A DNA stretch of 8,849 bases from Methanobacteriota archaeon (GCA_022561895.1 JADFQH010000015.1:1-8849); one strand, 5' to 3'. Positions 1 to 6,602 are shown, counted from the stretch's first letter. The notes: generated by a model from the sequence alone, not told the origin. Made by a program: numbers and translations.

Positions 1-2
1 TC

Positions 3-125
3 GCGGTTGGCATCAGTATTGGGGTCGCCATCGGAGTAGCGACCGACAACCTCGCGCTGTGGCTCCCAATGAGGATCGCGATCGGCGTCGCCCTCGCCGC
101 GGGTGCGAGCGCGAGCAACCGGTAA
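3..125 (+). CDS. C-terminal fragment of a small Gly/Ala-rich membrane protein
   Basis: The plus-strand frame is open from the window edge and ends in TAA at 123-125, giving 40 visible residues. They form two short hydrophobic stretches rich in Gly, Ala, Ile and Val (starting AVGISIGVAIGVATDN), separated by DNLALWLPMR, and end in polar SNR. The spaced glycines suggest tightly packed transmembrane helices. Small proteins of this look are common in haloarchaea and some bacteria, but I cannot name the family. The start lies outside the window. The gene converges on katG with a 108-bp gap (126-233), in which I see no clear terminator. That the frame is coding is inferred from its hydrophobic pattern and in-frame stop; its function is unknown. 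Confidence 0.6.
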   Translation, partial: AVGISIGVAIGVATDNLALWLPMRIAIGVALAAGASASNR

Positions 126-233
126 GCGTATCGCTCTTGGCCGGTATCCTGTAGTTATTTCGTCTAAAATGGTGTTGGCCAAATTCGACCGAGCGATCAG
201 TCGCCGTCTTGTGCCGATGGTTCGCAGCTCAGA

Positions 234-2384
234 TCATTCGAGGTCGAAGCGGTCGTGGGTCATCACCTTTTGCCATGTATCCACGAAGTCTTTGACGAAC
301 TTCTCCTCTGCGTCGTCACCGCCGTAGGCTTCCGCGACTGCTCGAAGCCGGGAGTGCGACCCGAAGACGAGGTCAAAGCGGGTCGCCTCCCACTCGACAT
401 CGCCCGTCTTGCGATCGCGCACCTCGAACACCTTTTTTTCCTCCGAGACCGGCTCCCACTCGTAGTCCATCGAGAGCAGGTTCACGAAGAAATCGTTGGT
501 CAGCGTTTCGGGCCGGTCGGTGAAGATACCGAGGTCCGAATCGTCGTAGTTCGCACCAAGTGCGCGCATGCCGCCGATCAGAACCGTCATCTCGGGGACC
601 GTCAGATTCAACAACTCCGATCTGTCGACCAGAATCTCTTCTAACGGGCGATCGTGTTCGTACTCGTCCCCGAGGTAGTTGCGAAAGCCGTCGGCTTCCG
701 GTTCGAGCGCCTCAAAGGACTCGATGTCAGTCTGTTCTTGTGAGGCGTCGGTGCGACCCGGCTCGAACGGAATCTCGACATCGTACCCGGCCTCTGCCGC
801 AGCCGTTTCGACGGCTGCGTTGCCACCCAGAACGATCAGGTCCGCAAGCGAGACGCGAACGTCGTTGGAGCGCGAGGCGTTGAACTCCTCTCGAATCTCT
901 TCGAAGGTGTCCAGTGCGGTCGAAAGCTGTTCGGGTTCGTTTACCTCCCAGTCTCGCTGCGGTCGGAGGCGAATCCGGGCCCCATTTGCGCCACCGCGCT
1001 TGTCGCTGTCGCGGTAGGTTGACGCCGACGCCCAAGCGGTCTTCGCCAGCTGGGAGACCGATAGGTCGGAATCGAGGATCTCCGCTTTGAGGTCTGCGAT
1101 CTCTTCCTCGCCGATCAGCTCGTGATCGACCTCGGGGATGGGGTCCTGCCACAGCATCTCCTCGTCGGGAACCTCCGGACCGCGAAAGCGAATCGGCGGG
1201 CCCATGTCACGGTGAATCAGCTTATACCACGCCTTCGCGAAGGCTTCCTGGAACTCATCGGGGTTCTCTTGGAAGCGCTCGACGACCTCCCGGTAGTCCG
1301 GGTCCTCCTTCAGAGCGATGTCCGTCGTCAGCATCATCGGCGTTTCCTTCTCCGAAGGATCGTGAGCGTCTGGCACGGTGTTTTCGAGTTCGTCGCCCTT
1401 CGGTGCCCACTGGACCCCACCGCCGGGACCCTCCTCGACCTCCCACTCGTAGTCGAGCAAGTTATCGAGGTACGAGGAGTCCCACATCGTCGGTGTGGCG
1501 TTCCACGGACCCTCGATCCCGCTGGTGATCGTGTCGGCCCCTCTGCCGGATTCGTGGTCGCTCGTCCAGCCAAAGCCCTGCTCCTCGATGGGAGCTGCTT
1601 CGGGTTCGGGACCGAGGTTCGTCGGTTCGTCGGCACCGTGGACCTTCCCGAACGTGTGTCCGCCGGCGATGAGCGCGACGGTCTCCTCGTCGTTCATCGC
1701 CATCTGGCCGAACGTCTGGCGGATGTTGTGTGCCGATCCCTCGAGGTCCGGCTCACCGTACGGTCCCTCCGGGTTCACATAGATAAGCCCCATGACGGAG
1801 TTGCCGAGCGGGCTTTTGAGGTCGCCCTCCTCGTCGAAGCGCTCGGGGGAGGTTACCTCCATCTCGTCTTCGGGCCCCCAGTTGACGGCCTCGTCCGGCT
1901 CGAAGGCGTCCTCGCGCCCGCCCGCAAAGCCGAACGTCTCGAACCCCATCGATTCGAGGGAAACGTTCCCGGTCAGAACCAACAGATCGGCCCACGAGAG
2001 TTTCTTGCCGTACTTCTGTTTGACCGGCCAGAGCAGTCGGCGGGCCTTATCGAGGTTCGCGTTATCGGGCCAACTGTTGAGCGGCGCAAAGCGTTGTCCA
2101 GCGCGGGACGCACCGCCGCGGCCATCGGACACGCGGTACGTGCCGGCGCTGTGCCACGCCATCCGGATCATCAACGGCCCGTAGTGGCCGTAGTCCGCCG
2201 GCCACCAGTCTTGGGACGTCGTCAACACCTCCTCGATGTCCGCTTTCACCTCGTCCAAGTCAAGTTTTTCGAACTCCTCGGCGTAATCGAACTCCTCGCC
2301 CATCGGATTGGCCTGACGGGCGTTCTGGTCAAGGATCTTCACGTTCAGCTGGTTCGGCCACCAGTCCTGATTGGACCTGTTCAT
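234..2384 (-). CDS. katG: Catalase-peroxidase KatG
   Basis: This is a bifunctional haem catalase-peroxidase that removes hydrogen peroxide in the cytoplasm. The 716-residue protein has the usual two-domain length. The N-terminal haem domain carries the distal triad Arg74, Trp77 and His78 in MIRMAWHSAGTYR, Tyr202 in MGLIYVNPEGP, Met228 in QMAMND and proximal His243 in GGHTFGKVHG. Trp77, Tyr202 and Met228 would form the Met-Tyr-Trp crosslink needed for catalase activity. Trp301 and Asp355 fit the proximal Trp/Asp pair, and Arg392 in HRDMGP fits the mobile arginine; these matches come from spacing against the known M. tuberculosis residues. The C-terminal domain keeps the fold but has ordinary residues at the haem site (TAWASASTYR). 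I chose the ATG at 2384 because MNRSNQDWWPNQLNV is the family's typical N-terminus and a TATA-like box ends 24 nt before it. The 40 residues upstream in the same frame look non-coding. The gene diverges from pdxS. Confidence 0.98.
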   Translation of the reverse strand: MNRSNQDWWPNQLNVKILDQNARQANPMGEEFDYAEEFEKLDLDEVKADIEEVLTTSQDWWPADYGHYGPLMIRMAWHSAGTYRVSDGRGGASRAGQRFAPLNSWPDNANLDKARRLLWPVKQKYGKKLSWADLLVLTGNVSLESMGFETFGFAGGREDAFEPDEAVNWGPEDEMEVTSPERFDEEGDLKSPLGNSVMGLIYVNPEGPYGEPDLEGSAHNIRQTFGQMAMNDEETVALIAGGHTFGKVHGADEPTNLGPEPEAAPIEEQGFGWTSDHESGRGADTITSGIEGPWNATPTMWDSSYLDNLLDYEWEVEEGPGGGVQWAPKGDELENTVPDAHDPSEKETPMMLTTDIALKEDPDYREVVERFQENPDEFQEAFAKAWYKLIHRDMGPPIRFRGPEVPDEEMLWQDPIPEVDHELIGEEEIADLKAEILDSDLSVSQLAKTAWASASTYRDSDKRGGANGARIRLRPQRDWEVNEPEQLSTALDTFEEIREEFNASRSNDVRVSLADLIVLGGNAAVETAAAEAGYDVEIPFEPGRTDASQEQTDIESFEALEPEADGFRNYLGDEYEHDRPLEEILVDRSELLNLTVPEMTVLIGGMRALGANYDDSDLGIFTDRPETLTNDFFVNLLSMDYEWEPVSEEKKVFEVRDRKTGDVEWEATRFDLVFGSHSRLRAVAEAYGGDDAEEKFVKDFVDTWQKVMTHDRFDLE

Positions 2385-2402
2385 GATCAGGAGCTTGTTG
2401 CT

Positions 2403-2424
2403 TTGGCCTATTAATGTTGTCCAA
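2403..2424. promoter_or_regulatory. Inverted repeat straddling the katG TATA box (possible operator)
   Basis: TTGGCC at 2403-2408 and GTCCAA at 2419-2424 form an inverted repeat that matches at 5 of 6 positions, with a 10-bp spacer containing the TATA-like box. A further GGCCAA lies at 2447-2452. A dyad centred on the core promoter is where an archaeal repressor would act. The repeat is short and imperfect, so function is inference only. Confidence 0.3.
2409..2415 (-). promoter_or_regulatory. katG TATA-like box
   Basis: On the minus strand this reads ATTAATA and ends 24 nt before the katG ATG at 2384. That spacing puts the transcription start at or next to the ATG, so the message should be leaderless. 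There is no purine-rich Shine-Dalgarno before the ATG (the minus strand reads CAACAAGCTCCTGATC). Confidence 0.6.
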
Positions 2425-2535
2425 TTCGGTAAGGATCTTTGCGACTGGCCAAGCAATCTATCGAATGTATGAACTCTTATCAGCGATTGGTTCGCGCCCC
2501 GCACTCAAACGGCGGTCGCTGACACGACCGACACG

Positions 2536-2540
2536 TATTA
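2536..2540 (+). promoter_or_regulatory. pdxS TATA-like box
   Basis: TATTA lies 24 nt before the pdxS ATG at 2565, the same spacing as at katG on the opposite strand. The GC-rich stretch between box and ATG has no Shine-Dalgarno, which suggests a leaderless transcript. The box is short, so the call rests mainly on spacing. Confidence 0.5.
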
Positions 2541-2564
2541 CCCGCGCCCGTCCTACGCTCCGAT

Positions 2565-3473
2565 ATGGCCGACGAAACCGATATCGAGGAGCTAAAACGA
2601 GGCACCGAACTCGTCAAACGAGGCTTCGCACGGATGCAGAAAGGCGGCGTCATTATGGATGTCGTCAACGCAGAACAGGCTCATATCGCCGAGGACGCTG
2701 GCGCGGTCGCGGTGATGGCCTTAGAGGCCGTGCCCGCAGATATCCGAAAGCGTGGTGGGGTCGCCCGAATGGCCGACCCCGCCGACGTCGCCGAGATCGT
2801 TGATTCCGTGTCGATCCCGGTGATGGGCAAATCCCGGATCGGCCACACGAAAGAAGCTCAGATCTTAGAGGCCGTCGGCGTGGACATGATCGACGAATCG
2901 GAGGTTCTGACGCCCGCCGACGACGCCTATCACATCGATAAGCGCGACTTCACCGCCCCCTTTGTCTGTGGCGCGCGCGATCTGGGCGAAGCCCTCCGGC
3001 GGATCGAGGAGGGTGCGGCGATGATCCGAACCAAAGGAGAAGCCGGAACCGGCGACGTGAACCAGGCAGTCCACCACCAACGCCAGATCAAAGGTGCGAT
3101 CAGAAGGCTAGAGGGGATGAACCACGAGGAGCGAGAGGCTTTCGCCCGCGAGATCGAAGCGCCGGCTCATCTGGTCCACGAAACCGCCGATGTCGGGCGG
3201 CTTCCAGTGGTGAACTTCGCTGCGGGCGGTATTGCCACGCCCGCCGACGCGGCGCTGATGATGCACCACGGCTGTGATGGTATCTTCGTCGGGAGCGGGA
3301 TTTTCGGCGCGGAGGACCCAGAATCGATGGCGGATGCGATCGTCGCCGCGACGACCAACTGGGACAGTTCGGAAAAACTCGCGGAGATCGCCTCGAACAT
3401 CGGAAAGAGCATGAAAGGTGATGCGAACGTCGACCTGCCCGAAGAGGAGAAGATGCAGGGCCGAGGCGTTTAG
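2565..3473 (+). CDS. pdxS: Pyridoxal 5'-phosphate synthase subunit PdxS
   Basis: PdxS is the synthase half of the DXP-independent vitamin B6 pathway. It builds PLP from ribose 5-phosphate, glyceraldehyde 3-phosphate and ammonia; the ammonia comes from the glutaminase PdxT. The 302-residue length is normal for this (beta/alpha)8 barrel. Visible landmarks are Asp32 in GGVIMDVVNAEQA, Lys89 in VMGKSRIGH (the position that binds the sugar as a Schiff base), Lys157 in MIRTKGEAGTGD (the second catalytic lysine), and the phosphate-site glycines in FAAGGIATPADAA and GIFVGSGIF. The C-terminal tail ends EEEKMQGRGV. The ATG at 2565 gives the expected N-terminus and fits the leaderless promoter. PdxT is not in this window, so ammonia supply must be encoded elsewhere. 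The gene is divergent from katG and convergent with thrB. Confidence 0.98.
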   Translation: MADETDIEELKRGTELVKRGFARMQKGGVIMDVVNAEQAHIAEDAGAVAVMALEAVPADIRKRGGVARMADPADVAEIVDSVSIPVMGKSRIGHTKEAQILEAVGVDMIDESEVLTPADDAYHIDKRDFTAPFVCGARDLGEALRRIEEGAAMIRTKGEAGTGDVNQAVHHQRQIKGAIRRLEGMNHEEREAFAREIEAPAHLVHETADVGRLPVVNFAAGGIATPADAALMMHHGCDGIFVGSGIFGAEDPESMADAIVAATTNWDSSEKLAEIASNIGKSMKGDANVDLPEEEKMQGRGV

Positions 3474-3495
3474 GAACGGACCTTTCGTGTGGACC

Positions 3496-3500
3496 TTTTT
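3496..3500 (+). terminator. Possible pdxS poly-T terminator
   Basis: A TTTTT run starts 23 nt after the pdxS stop. Archaeal termination often needs only a U-tract. An 8-bp direct repeat, GGACCTTT, occurs at 3478-3485 and 3491-3498, the second copy leading into the T-run. Five Ts is at the weak end. Confidence 0.35.
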
Positions 3501-3518
3501 ACGGTTCGGGTGTCCTTG

Positions 3519-3597
3519 CGCGCCCTTGGCGCGTCACCAGAAATCTTCGATTTCTAGTTGCCTACCGGACTACGTCCGGTAACGCTGTGGGAACCAC
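3519..3597. repeat. Cluster of back-to-back hairpins, all with 3-nt loops
   Basis: Four inverted repeats follow each other with spacers of 5, 7 and 5 nt. H1 is 3519-3533, stem CGCGCC, loop CTT. H2 is 3539-3555, stem AGAAATC, loop TTC. H3 is 3563-3581, stem TACCGGAC, loop TAC. H4 is 3587-3597, stem GTGG, loop GAA, the weakest. The stems of H1 to H3 are perfect. A further GGTTC at 3503-3507 could pair with GAACC at 3591-3595 and enclose H1 to H3. The stems differ in sequence, so this is neither a tandem repeat nor a CRISPR array. It could be structured 3' UTR, a small RNA, or a fragment of a dispersed palindromic intergenic element. The function is unknown. Confidence 0.6.
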
Positions 3598-3617
3598 TCG
3601 AAACAAAAATCTCCTCC

Positions 3618-3646
3618 AAAAAACCGCGAGCGCGAGGCGCTCGCGG
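3618..3646 (-). terminator. Strong hairpin plus T6 downstream of thrB
   Basis: On the plus strand, CCGCGAGCGC at 3624-3633, loop GAG, and its exact complement at 3637-3646 form a 10-bp GC-rich stem. Immediately before it lies A6 (3618-3623). Read on the minus strand, this is a hairpin followed directly by TTTTTT, about 30 nt after the thrB stop, and more T-rich sequence follows. It looks like a bacterial-style intrinsic terminator. In archaea the T-tract alone may do the work. Confidence 0.55.
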
Positions 3647-3676
3647 GCCGCTTAACGCAGAGTCATATCGTTTCTT

Positions 3677-4552
3677 TCAAAACACTTCCGCACCCCGCCC
3701 AACAGCGGTCTGATAGACGCGTCCCTCAACACCGCGATCCGCGAACTCGTCGAGCATCGCGCCCGCGATCTCCCGGCGATCGCTCTCCCGGCAGGCGGCG
3801 ATCACGGCGGGCCCAGCGCCACTTACCGTAACACCGGTTGCACCCGCTTCGAGGGCGACCGCCCGAACGTCGTCGTACCCCTCGATCAGCTCCGCGCGGG
3901 CGGGCGTGACGATCCCGTCTTCCATCCCCCGGCCGACGAGGTCGGGATCGTCCCGGAACATCCCCGCGACGAGCGTCGCCGCTCGTCCAACACACTCGAC
4001 GATCCGTTCGATCTCCGCCGAGCGAGGAACCACTCGCCGGGCGTCCCGCGTCGAGATCACCATCTCGGGGAGACACACTACCAACGGAATCGAGGCGTCG
4101 ACCTGCGTGACTCCCTCGGGCGTGGCGATCGTAAACCCTCCCATGATCGACGGAGCGACGTTGTCAGCGTGGGCCTCGCCCGAGACGAGTGCCTCGCCTT
4201 CGGCGGCGTAGGGGACCAGTTCCTCGCGGGAGTAGCCCAGTTCGTACGCCTCGTTGATCCCGACGGCGACCGCCGCCGCGCTCGCCGCCGAGGAGCCGAG
4301 CCCCGACGATGGACGAACTCCCTTGTCGATCCGGATCCTCGCCGGTGAATCGAGCGCCCGAGCGACCGCTCCGGCGGTGTTTTTCTCCGGATCCTCGGGA
4401 ATGAACTCGCTGCCCGCGCCCTGCATCTCGATGGTCGTCTCCCCGGCCTTCTCGACCTGGACAACGTCGGCGGGACGGTCCAGCGCCGTGCCGAACACGT
4501 CGAAGCCGCTGCCGAGGTTCGCGCTCGTCGCGGGGGCCCGCACGGTAACCAT
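3677..4552 (-). CDS. thrB: Homoserine kinase (GHMP kinase family)
   Basis: ThrB phosphorylates homoserine to O-phosphohomoserine, the step before threonine synthase, in the cytoplasm. The 291 residues match the family length and carry the three GHMP-kinase motifs. Motif 1 is near the N-terminus (APATSANLGSGFDVFG, residues 6-21). Motif 2 is the glycine- and serine-rich ATP loop PSSGLGSSAASAAA (81-94). Motif 3 is VTVSGAGPAVIAA (241-253). ISTRDARRVVP (166-176) is typical of the homoserine-kinase branch. Two ATGs are possible. I prefer 4552 (MVTVRAPATSANLG) because it matches the usual family start and a TTTTT box ends 24 nt upstream; 4561 would add only MRS. The gene lies 37 bp after the DUF6149-like gene on the same strand and may share its transcript. 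No other threonine gene is nearby. Confidence 0.96.
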   Translation of the reverse strand: MVTVRAPATSANLGSGFDVFGTALDRPADVVQVEKAGETTIEMQGAGSEFIPEDPEKNTAGAVARALDSPARIRIDKGVRPSSGLGSSAASAAAVAVGINEAYELGYSREELVPYAAEGEALVSGEAHADNVAPSIMGGFTIATPEGVTQVDASIPLVVCLPEMVISTRDARRVVPRSAEIERIVECVGRAATLVAGMFRDDPDLVGRGMEDGIVTPARAELIEGYDDVRAVALEAGATGVTVSGAGPAVIAACRESDRREIAGAMLDEFADRGVEGRVYQTAVGRGAEVF

Positions 4553-4576
4553 GCTCCTCATTCCCGGAGGGCGAGC

Positions 4577-4581
4577 AAAAA
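4577..4581 (-). promoter_or_regulatory. T-run upstream of thrB: TATA-like box or terminator of the gene before it
   Basis: The minus strand reads CCTTTTTGC, with the T-run ending 24 nt before the thrB ATG at 4552. That matches the box spacing at the other genes in the window and favours this start. The same run begins 8 nt after the stop of the upstream gene (4590), so it could instead end that transcript. The sequence alone does not decide between them. Confidence 0.35.
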
Positions 4582-4589
4582 GGTAGCGT

Positions 4590-5180
4590 CTACGCGTCGC
4601 CTTCCTCGCGCATGCCGGGTGCGTCCCGCAGATCCACGTCCTCGGGCTCCTCGCCGCCGCCCACGCCGACCTCGCCGTGGTCGTCTTCGACGTAGAGGTC
4701 GTCCGCGAAGCCGCCCTCCGCGTGGGGGTGTTCGGGATCGTCGAGTTTTTCGAGCGTCGCGGGTGCTCCGGGAATCCCGTCTGGAGGGCTGAACGCACCA
4801 AGGGGATCGTCGATGGTGATGTCGTAGCGCTCGAAGAAGTTCGCATACCGCTCGTAGTGGTCCTCCAGTTCGTCTGCCGGGATCTCCATCATCTCGGTCC
4901 ACCCATGATTAAAGAAGTCGAAGTTTCCCTGGATGTGGGTGATCTCGCGGGCACTCGCTTCGTCGTAGTCCTCTTCGAGCGCGCGGAGATAGGTGTCCAT
5001 CGTCGCGCCGAAGAAAGCGTCGAGGTGCGCGCGTCGTTCCTCTTTGCGGCCTTCTTCGGCTTTCCCGAGGAAGATCCTCGTGTGCATCTTGACGAGTCCG
5101 TAGTTCGCGACGGTGCTGACGCCGGGGGTCGAAAGCGCCTTTTTGGCGGCCCAGTGACGCGGGTTCTGTCGGATCTTCAT
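4590..5180 (-). CDS. Conserved haloarchaeal protein, DUF6149-like
   Basis: This 196-residue protein has no enzyme motif I can identify; from memory it resembles the haloarchaeal family DUF6149. The N-terminus is basic and amphipathic (MKIRQNPRHWAAKKAL, residues 1-16) and might lie on a membrane or bind a partner. Residues 40-110 look helical and charged, with an aromatic block (THIQGNFDFFNHGWTEM, 81-97) that is probably the conserved core. A Pro/Gly segment (DDPLGAFSPPDGIPGAP, 124-140) follows, then a very acidic and probably disordered tail from about 148. There is no signal peptide, transmembrane helix or cysteine pair. The ATG at 5180 has a TTCAAGG box ending 22 nt upstream. The gene diverges from the flavin reductase and precedes thrB. 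The function is unknown; only the family assignment is offered, tentatively. Confidence 0.8.
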   Translation of the reverse strand: MKIRQNPRHWAAKKALSTPGVSTVANYGLVKMHTRIFLGKAEEGRKEERRAHLDAFFGATMDTYLRALEEDYDEASAREITHIQGNFDFFNHGWTEMMEIPADELEDHYERYANFFERYDITIDDPLGAFSPPDGIPGAPATLEKLDDPEHPHAEGGFADDLYVEDDHGEVGVGGGEEPEDVDLRDAPGMREEGDA

Positions 5181-5202
5181 GGGTAGGATTGGGACGCGAA
5201 AC

Positions 5203-5209
5203 CCTTGAA
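5203..5209 (-). promoter_or_regulatory. TATA-like box of the DUF6149-like gene
   Basis: The minus strand reads TTCAAGG, ending 22 nt before the ATG at 5180. This is a common form of haloarchaeal box A, and the spacing implies a leaderless transcript. It shares a 101-bp intergenic region with the divergent reductase promoter; the two boxes are about 45 bp apart. Confidence 0.5.
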
Positions 5210-5253
5210 CCTCCCGGCGGCAACCTGAATGAGCTTTCGGAATAGCAACCGAC

Positions 5254-5258
5254 TTTAC
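5254..5258 (+). promoter_or_regulatory. TATA-like box of the flavin reductase gene
   Basis: TTTAC in GACTTTACCC ends 23 nt before the ATG at 5282. It decides the start: the in-frame GTG at 5264 lies only 5 nt after the box, too close for any transcript to include it as a start codon. Confidence 0.5.
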
Positions 5259-5281
5259 CCCTCGTGTCGAACCCTTCCGAC

Positions 5282-6517
5282 ATGACCCAGTCGTACGTGA
5301 TCATCGGCGATGGAATTTCGGGGAGTTCCGCCGCCGAGACCCTCCGCGAGAAGGACCCCGACGCGGAGATAACAGTGATTACCGACGAGGGTGAACCGCT
5401 CTACAACCGGATCCTCATCAAGGAGTTCGCCAAAGGAAAGCTGCCCGAAGCCCCCATCTCGATCCACGACGAGGAGTGGTACGAGGATCGGGATATTACT
5501 CTCTCTCTCGACACCCACGTCACCCGGATCGATCCCGACGCCCATAGTATCCACACCCACGAGGGTGACGATCTCGAATACGACAAACTTCTCATTGCGA
5601 CCGGCGGAACCCCTACCCAACTCCCCGTCGAGAACTCGGACGCCGGGGGAATTCACCATTTCTGGACGTTTCAGGACGCCCGGAATATCGAGGCCGACGC
5701 GAGCGAAGCCGAAACCGGCGTCGCGGTCGGCGCAGGCCTCTTAGGAATCGATCTCGCGGCGATCTGTGGCGCACAGGACGTCGAGGGCTACTACCTGATG
5801 CGGGGCAATCGCTGGTGGCGCTATGCGCTCTCGCTCGACGGCGCGGAGATCATTCATAATGGTCTCGAAGAGAAAGGCGTTACCCCCGTTTTCGACAGCG
5901 GCGTCGATCGTTTCGAGGTCGATGATTCGGGACACGTCACGGCCGCGATCGACCCCAACGGCGAGCGCTTCGAGACCGATTTTGTGGGAATTGCGATCGG
6001 ACTCAACTTCAACACCGAGTACCTTCGAGGATCCGGCGTCGAGGAGGACGACGGGATCGTCGTTGATGAGTACATGCAGACGAATGTCGAGGATATCTAC
6101 GCGTCGGGCGATCTCACCCGGTTTTACGACACGATCCTCGGCGAGTACGCCCAGAACGGCTCGTGGGGATCGGCCAAAGAACAGGGCAAGATCGCGGGGG
6201 TCAACATGGCCGCAGATGAGGAAAGCGAGGCGTTTCGCTGGGTATCATCCTACTCGATCACGCACTTCGATTTCCCCTTTCTCTCCTTCGGTCACCCGAC
6301 GATCGGCGACGAGTACGTCGAACAAAAGTACTCGGATACCGAGTGGCGACGCATCGCACTCAAAAACGGCAAAGTCGTCGGCGGCGTGCTGATCGGCGAT
6401 CTCGCCCCCCAGACCCGTCTGAAGAGGCTCATGCGCGAGGAAACGGTCGTTGAAGGCCAGACTGATGTGCTGCTCGAAGAGGATATCGATCTCGACAACC
6501 TCGCGGTCTCACAGTGA
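5282..6517 (+). CDS. FAD/NAD(P)-dependent oxidoreductase, NirB/rubredoxin-reductase-like
   Basis: This 411-residue flavoprotein belongs to the pyridine nucleotide-disulfide reductase superfamily. The N-terminal FAD fold is VIIGDGISGSSAAETLR (residues 6-22), and an NR(I/L)LIKEF segment follows at 42-49 as in NirB and rubredoxin reductases. YDKLLIATGG (100-109) is the usual ATG motif. The NAD(P)-binding loop is VAVGAGLLGIDLAA (147-160), and the second FAD motif is VEDIYASGDLTRF (269-281). Residues about 320-385 (SYSITHFDFPF to APQTRLKRLM) resemble the C-terminal dimer domain of rubredoxin and nitrite reductases. There is one cysteine (C162) and no CxxC, so it is not a disulfide reductase. The second NAD(P) strand ends in MRGNRWWRY (173-181) instead of the acidic residue typical of NADH enzymes, which may indicate NADPH. 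The electron acceptor is unknown: no rubredoxin, ferredoxin or siroheme domain is present in the gene or nearby. Confidence 0.9.
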   Translation: MTQSYVIIGDGISGSSAAETLREKDPDAEITVITDEGEPLYNRILIKEFAKGKLPEAPISIHDEEWYEDRDITLSLDTHVTRIDPDAHSIHTHEGDDLEYDKLLIATGGTPTQLPVENSDAGGIHHFWTFQDARNIEADASEAETGVAVGAGLLGIDLAAICGAQDVEGYYLMRGNRWWRYALSLDGAEIIHNGLEEKGVTPVFDSGVDRFEVDDSGHVTAAIDPNGERFETDFVGIAIGLNFNTEYLRGSGVEEDDGIVVDEYMQTNVEDIYASGDLTRFYDTILGEYAQNGSWGSAKEQGKIAGVNMAADEESEAFRWVSSYSITHFDFPFLSFGHPTIGDEYVEQKYSDTEWRRIALKNGKVVGGVLIGDLAPQTRLKRLMREETVVEGQTDVLLEEDIDLDNLAVSQ

Positions 6518-6524
6518 TCTCATA

Positions 6525-6583
6525 CTGTCGGAGATAACGAGTTACCTCCTGGTTCACGGTTAGTCGACCGTCACCACCGACAG
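6525..6583 (+). other. Possible three-way-junction structure in the reductase 3' region
   Basis: CTGTCGG at 6525-6531 pairs perfectly with CCGACAG at 6577-6583. Two smaller stem-loops sit inside: an imperfect one at 6532-6547 and a better one at 6551-6575, with ACGGT at 6556-6560 pairing with ACCGT at 6567-6571 plus GGT/ACC outside. Together they could fold into a three-way junction starting 8 nt after the reductase stop. It may be 3' UTR structure, part of a terminator, or chance in GC-rich DNA. Confidence 0.35.
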
Positions 6584-6602
6584 CACACGACCAGCGGTTG
6601 GA

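Noticed and set aside
126..233. Terminator or small gene between the membrane-protein tail and katG
   Set aside because: There is no convincing T-tract, hairpin or coding frame; TTGGCCAA at 175-182 is a lone 8-bp palindrome.
1122..2414. Long plus-strand open frame of 430 codons opposite katG
   Set aside because: Its translation shows no family pattern and is explained by high GC in the antisense frame of a clear katG.
2385..2504. In-frame 40-residue N-terminal extension of KatG
   Set aside because: It crosses the TATA-like box, is not acidic like the rest of the protein, and the ATG at 2384 gives the typical KatG N-terminus.
3519..3646. CRISPR array or tandem repeat
   Set aside because: The palindromes have different sequences and there are no identical repeats with uniform spacers, nor any cas gene.
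4553..4846. Upstream in-frame extension of ThrB
   Set aside because: It overlaps the DUF6149-like gene in another frame and is Ser/Thr/Arg-rich shadow sequence; homoserine kinases start near MVTVRAPATS.
5264..5281. GTG start for the flavin reductase, six codons upstream
   Set aside because: It is only 5 nt after the TATA-like box, while ATG 5282 has the spacing seen at the other genes.
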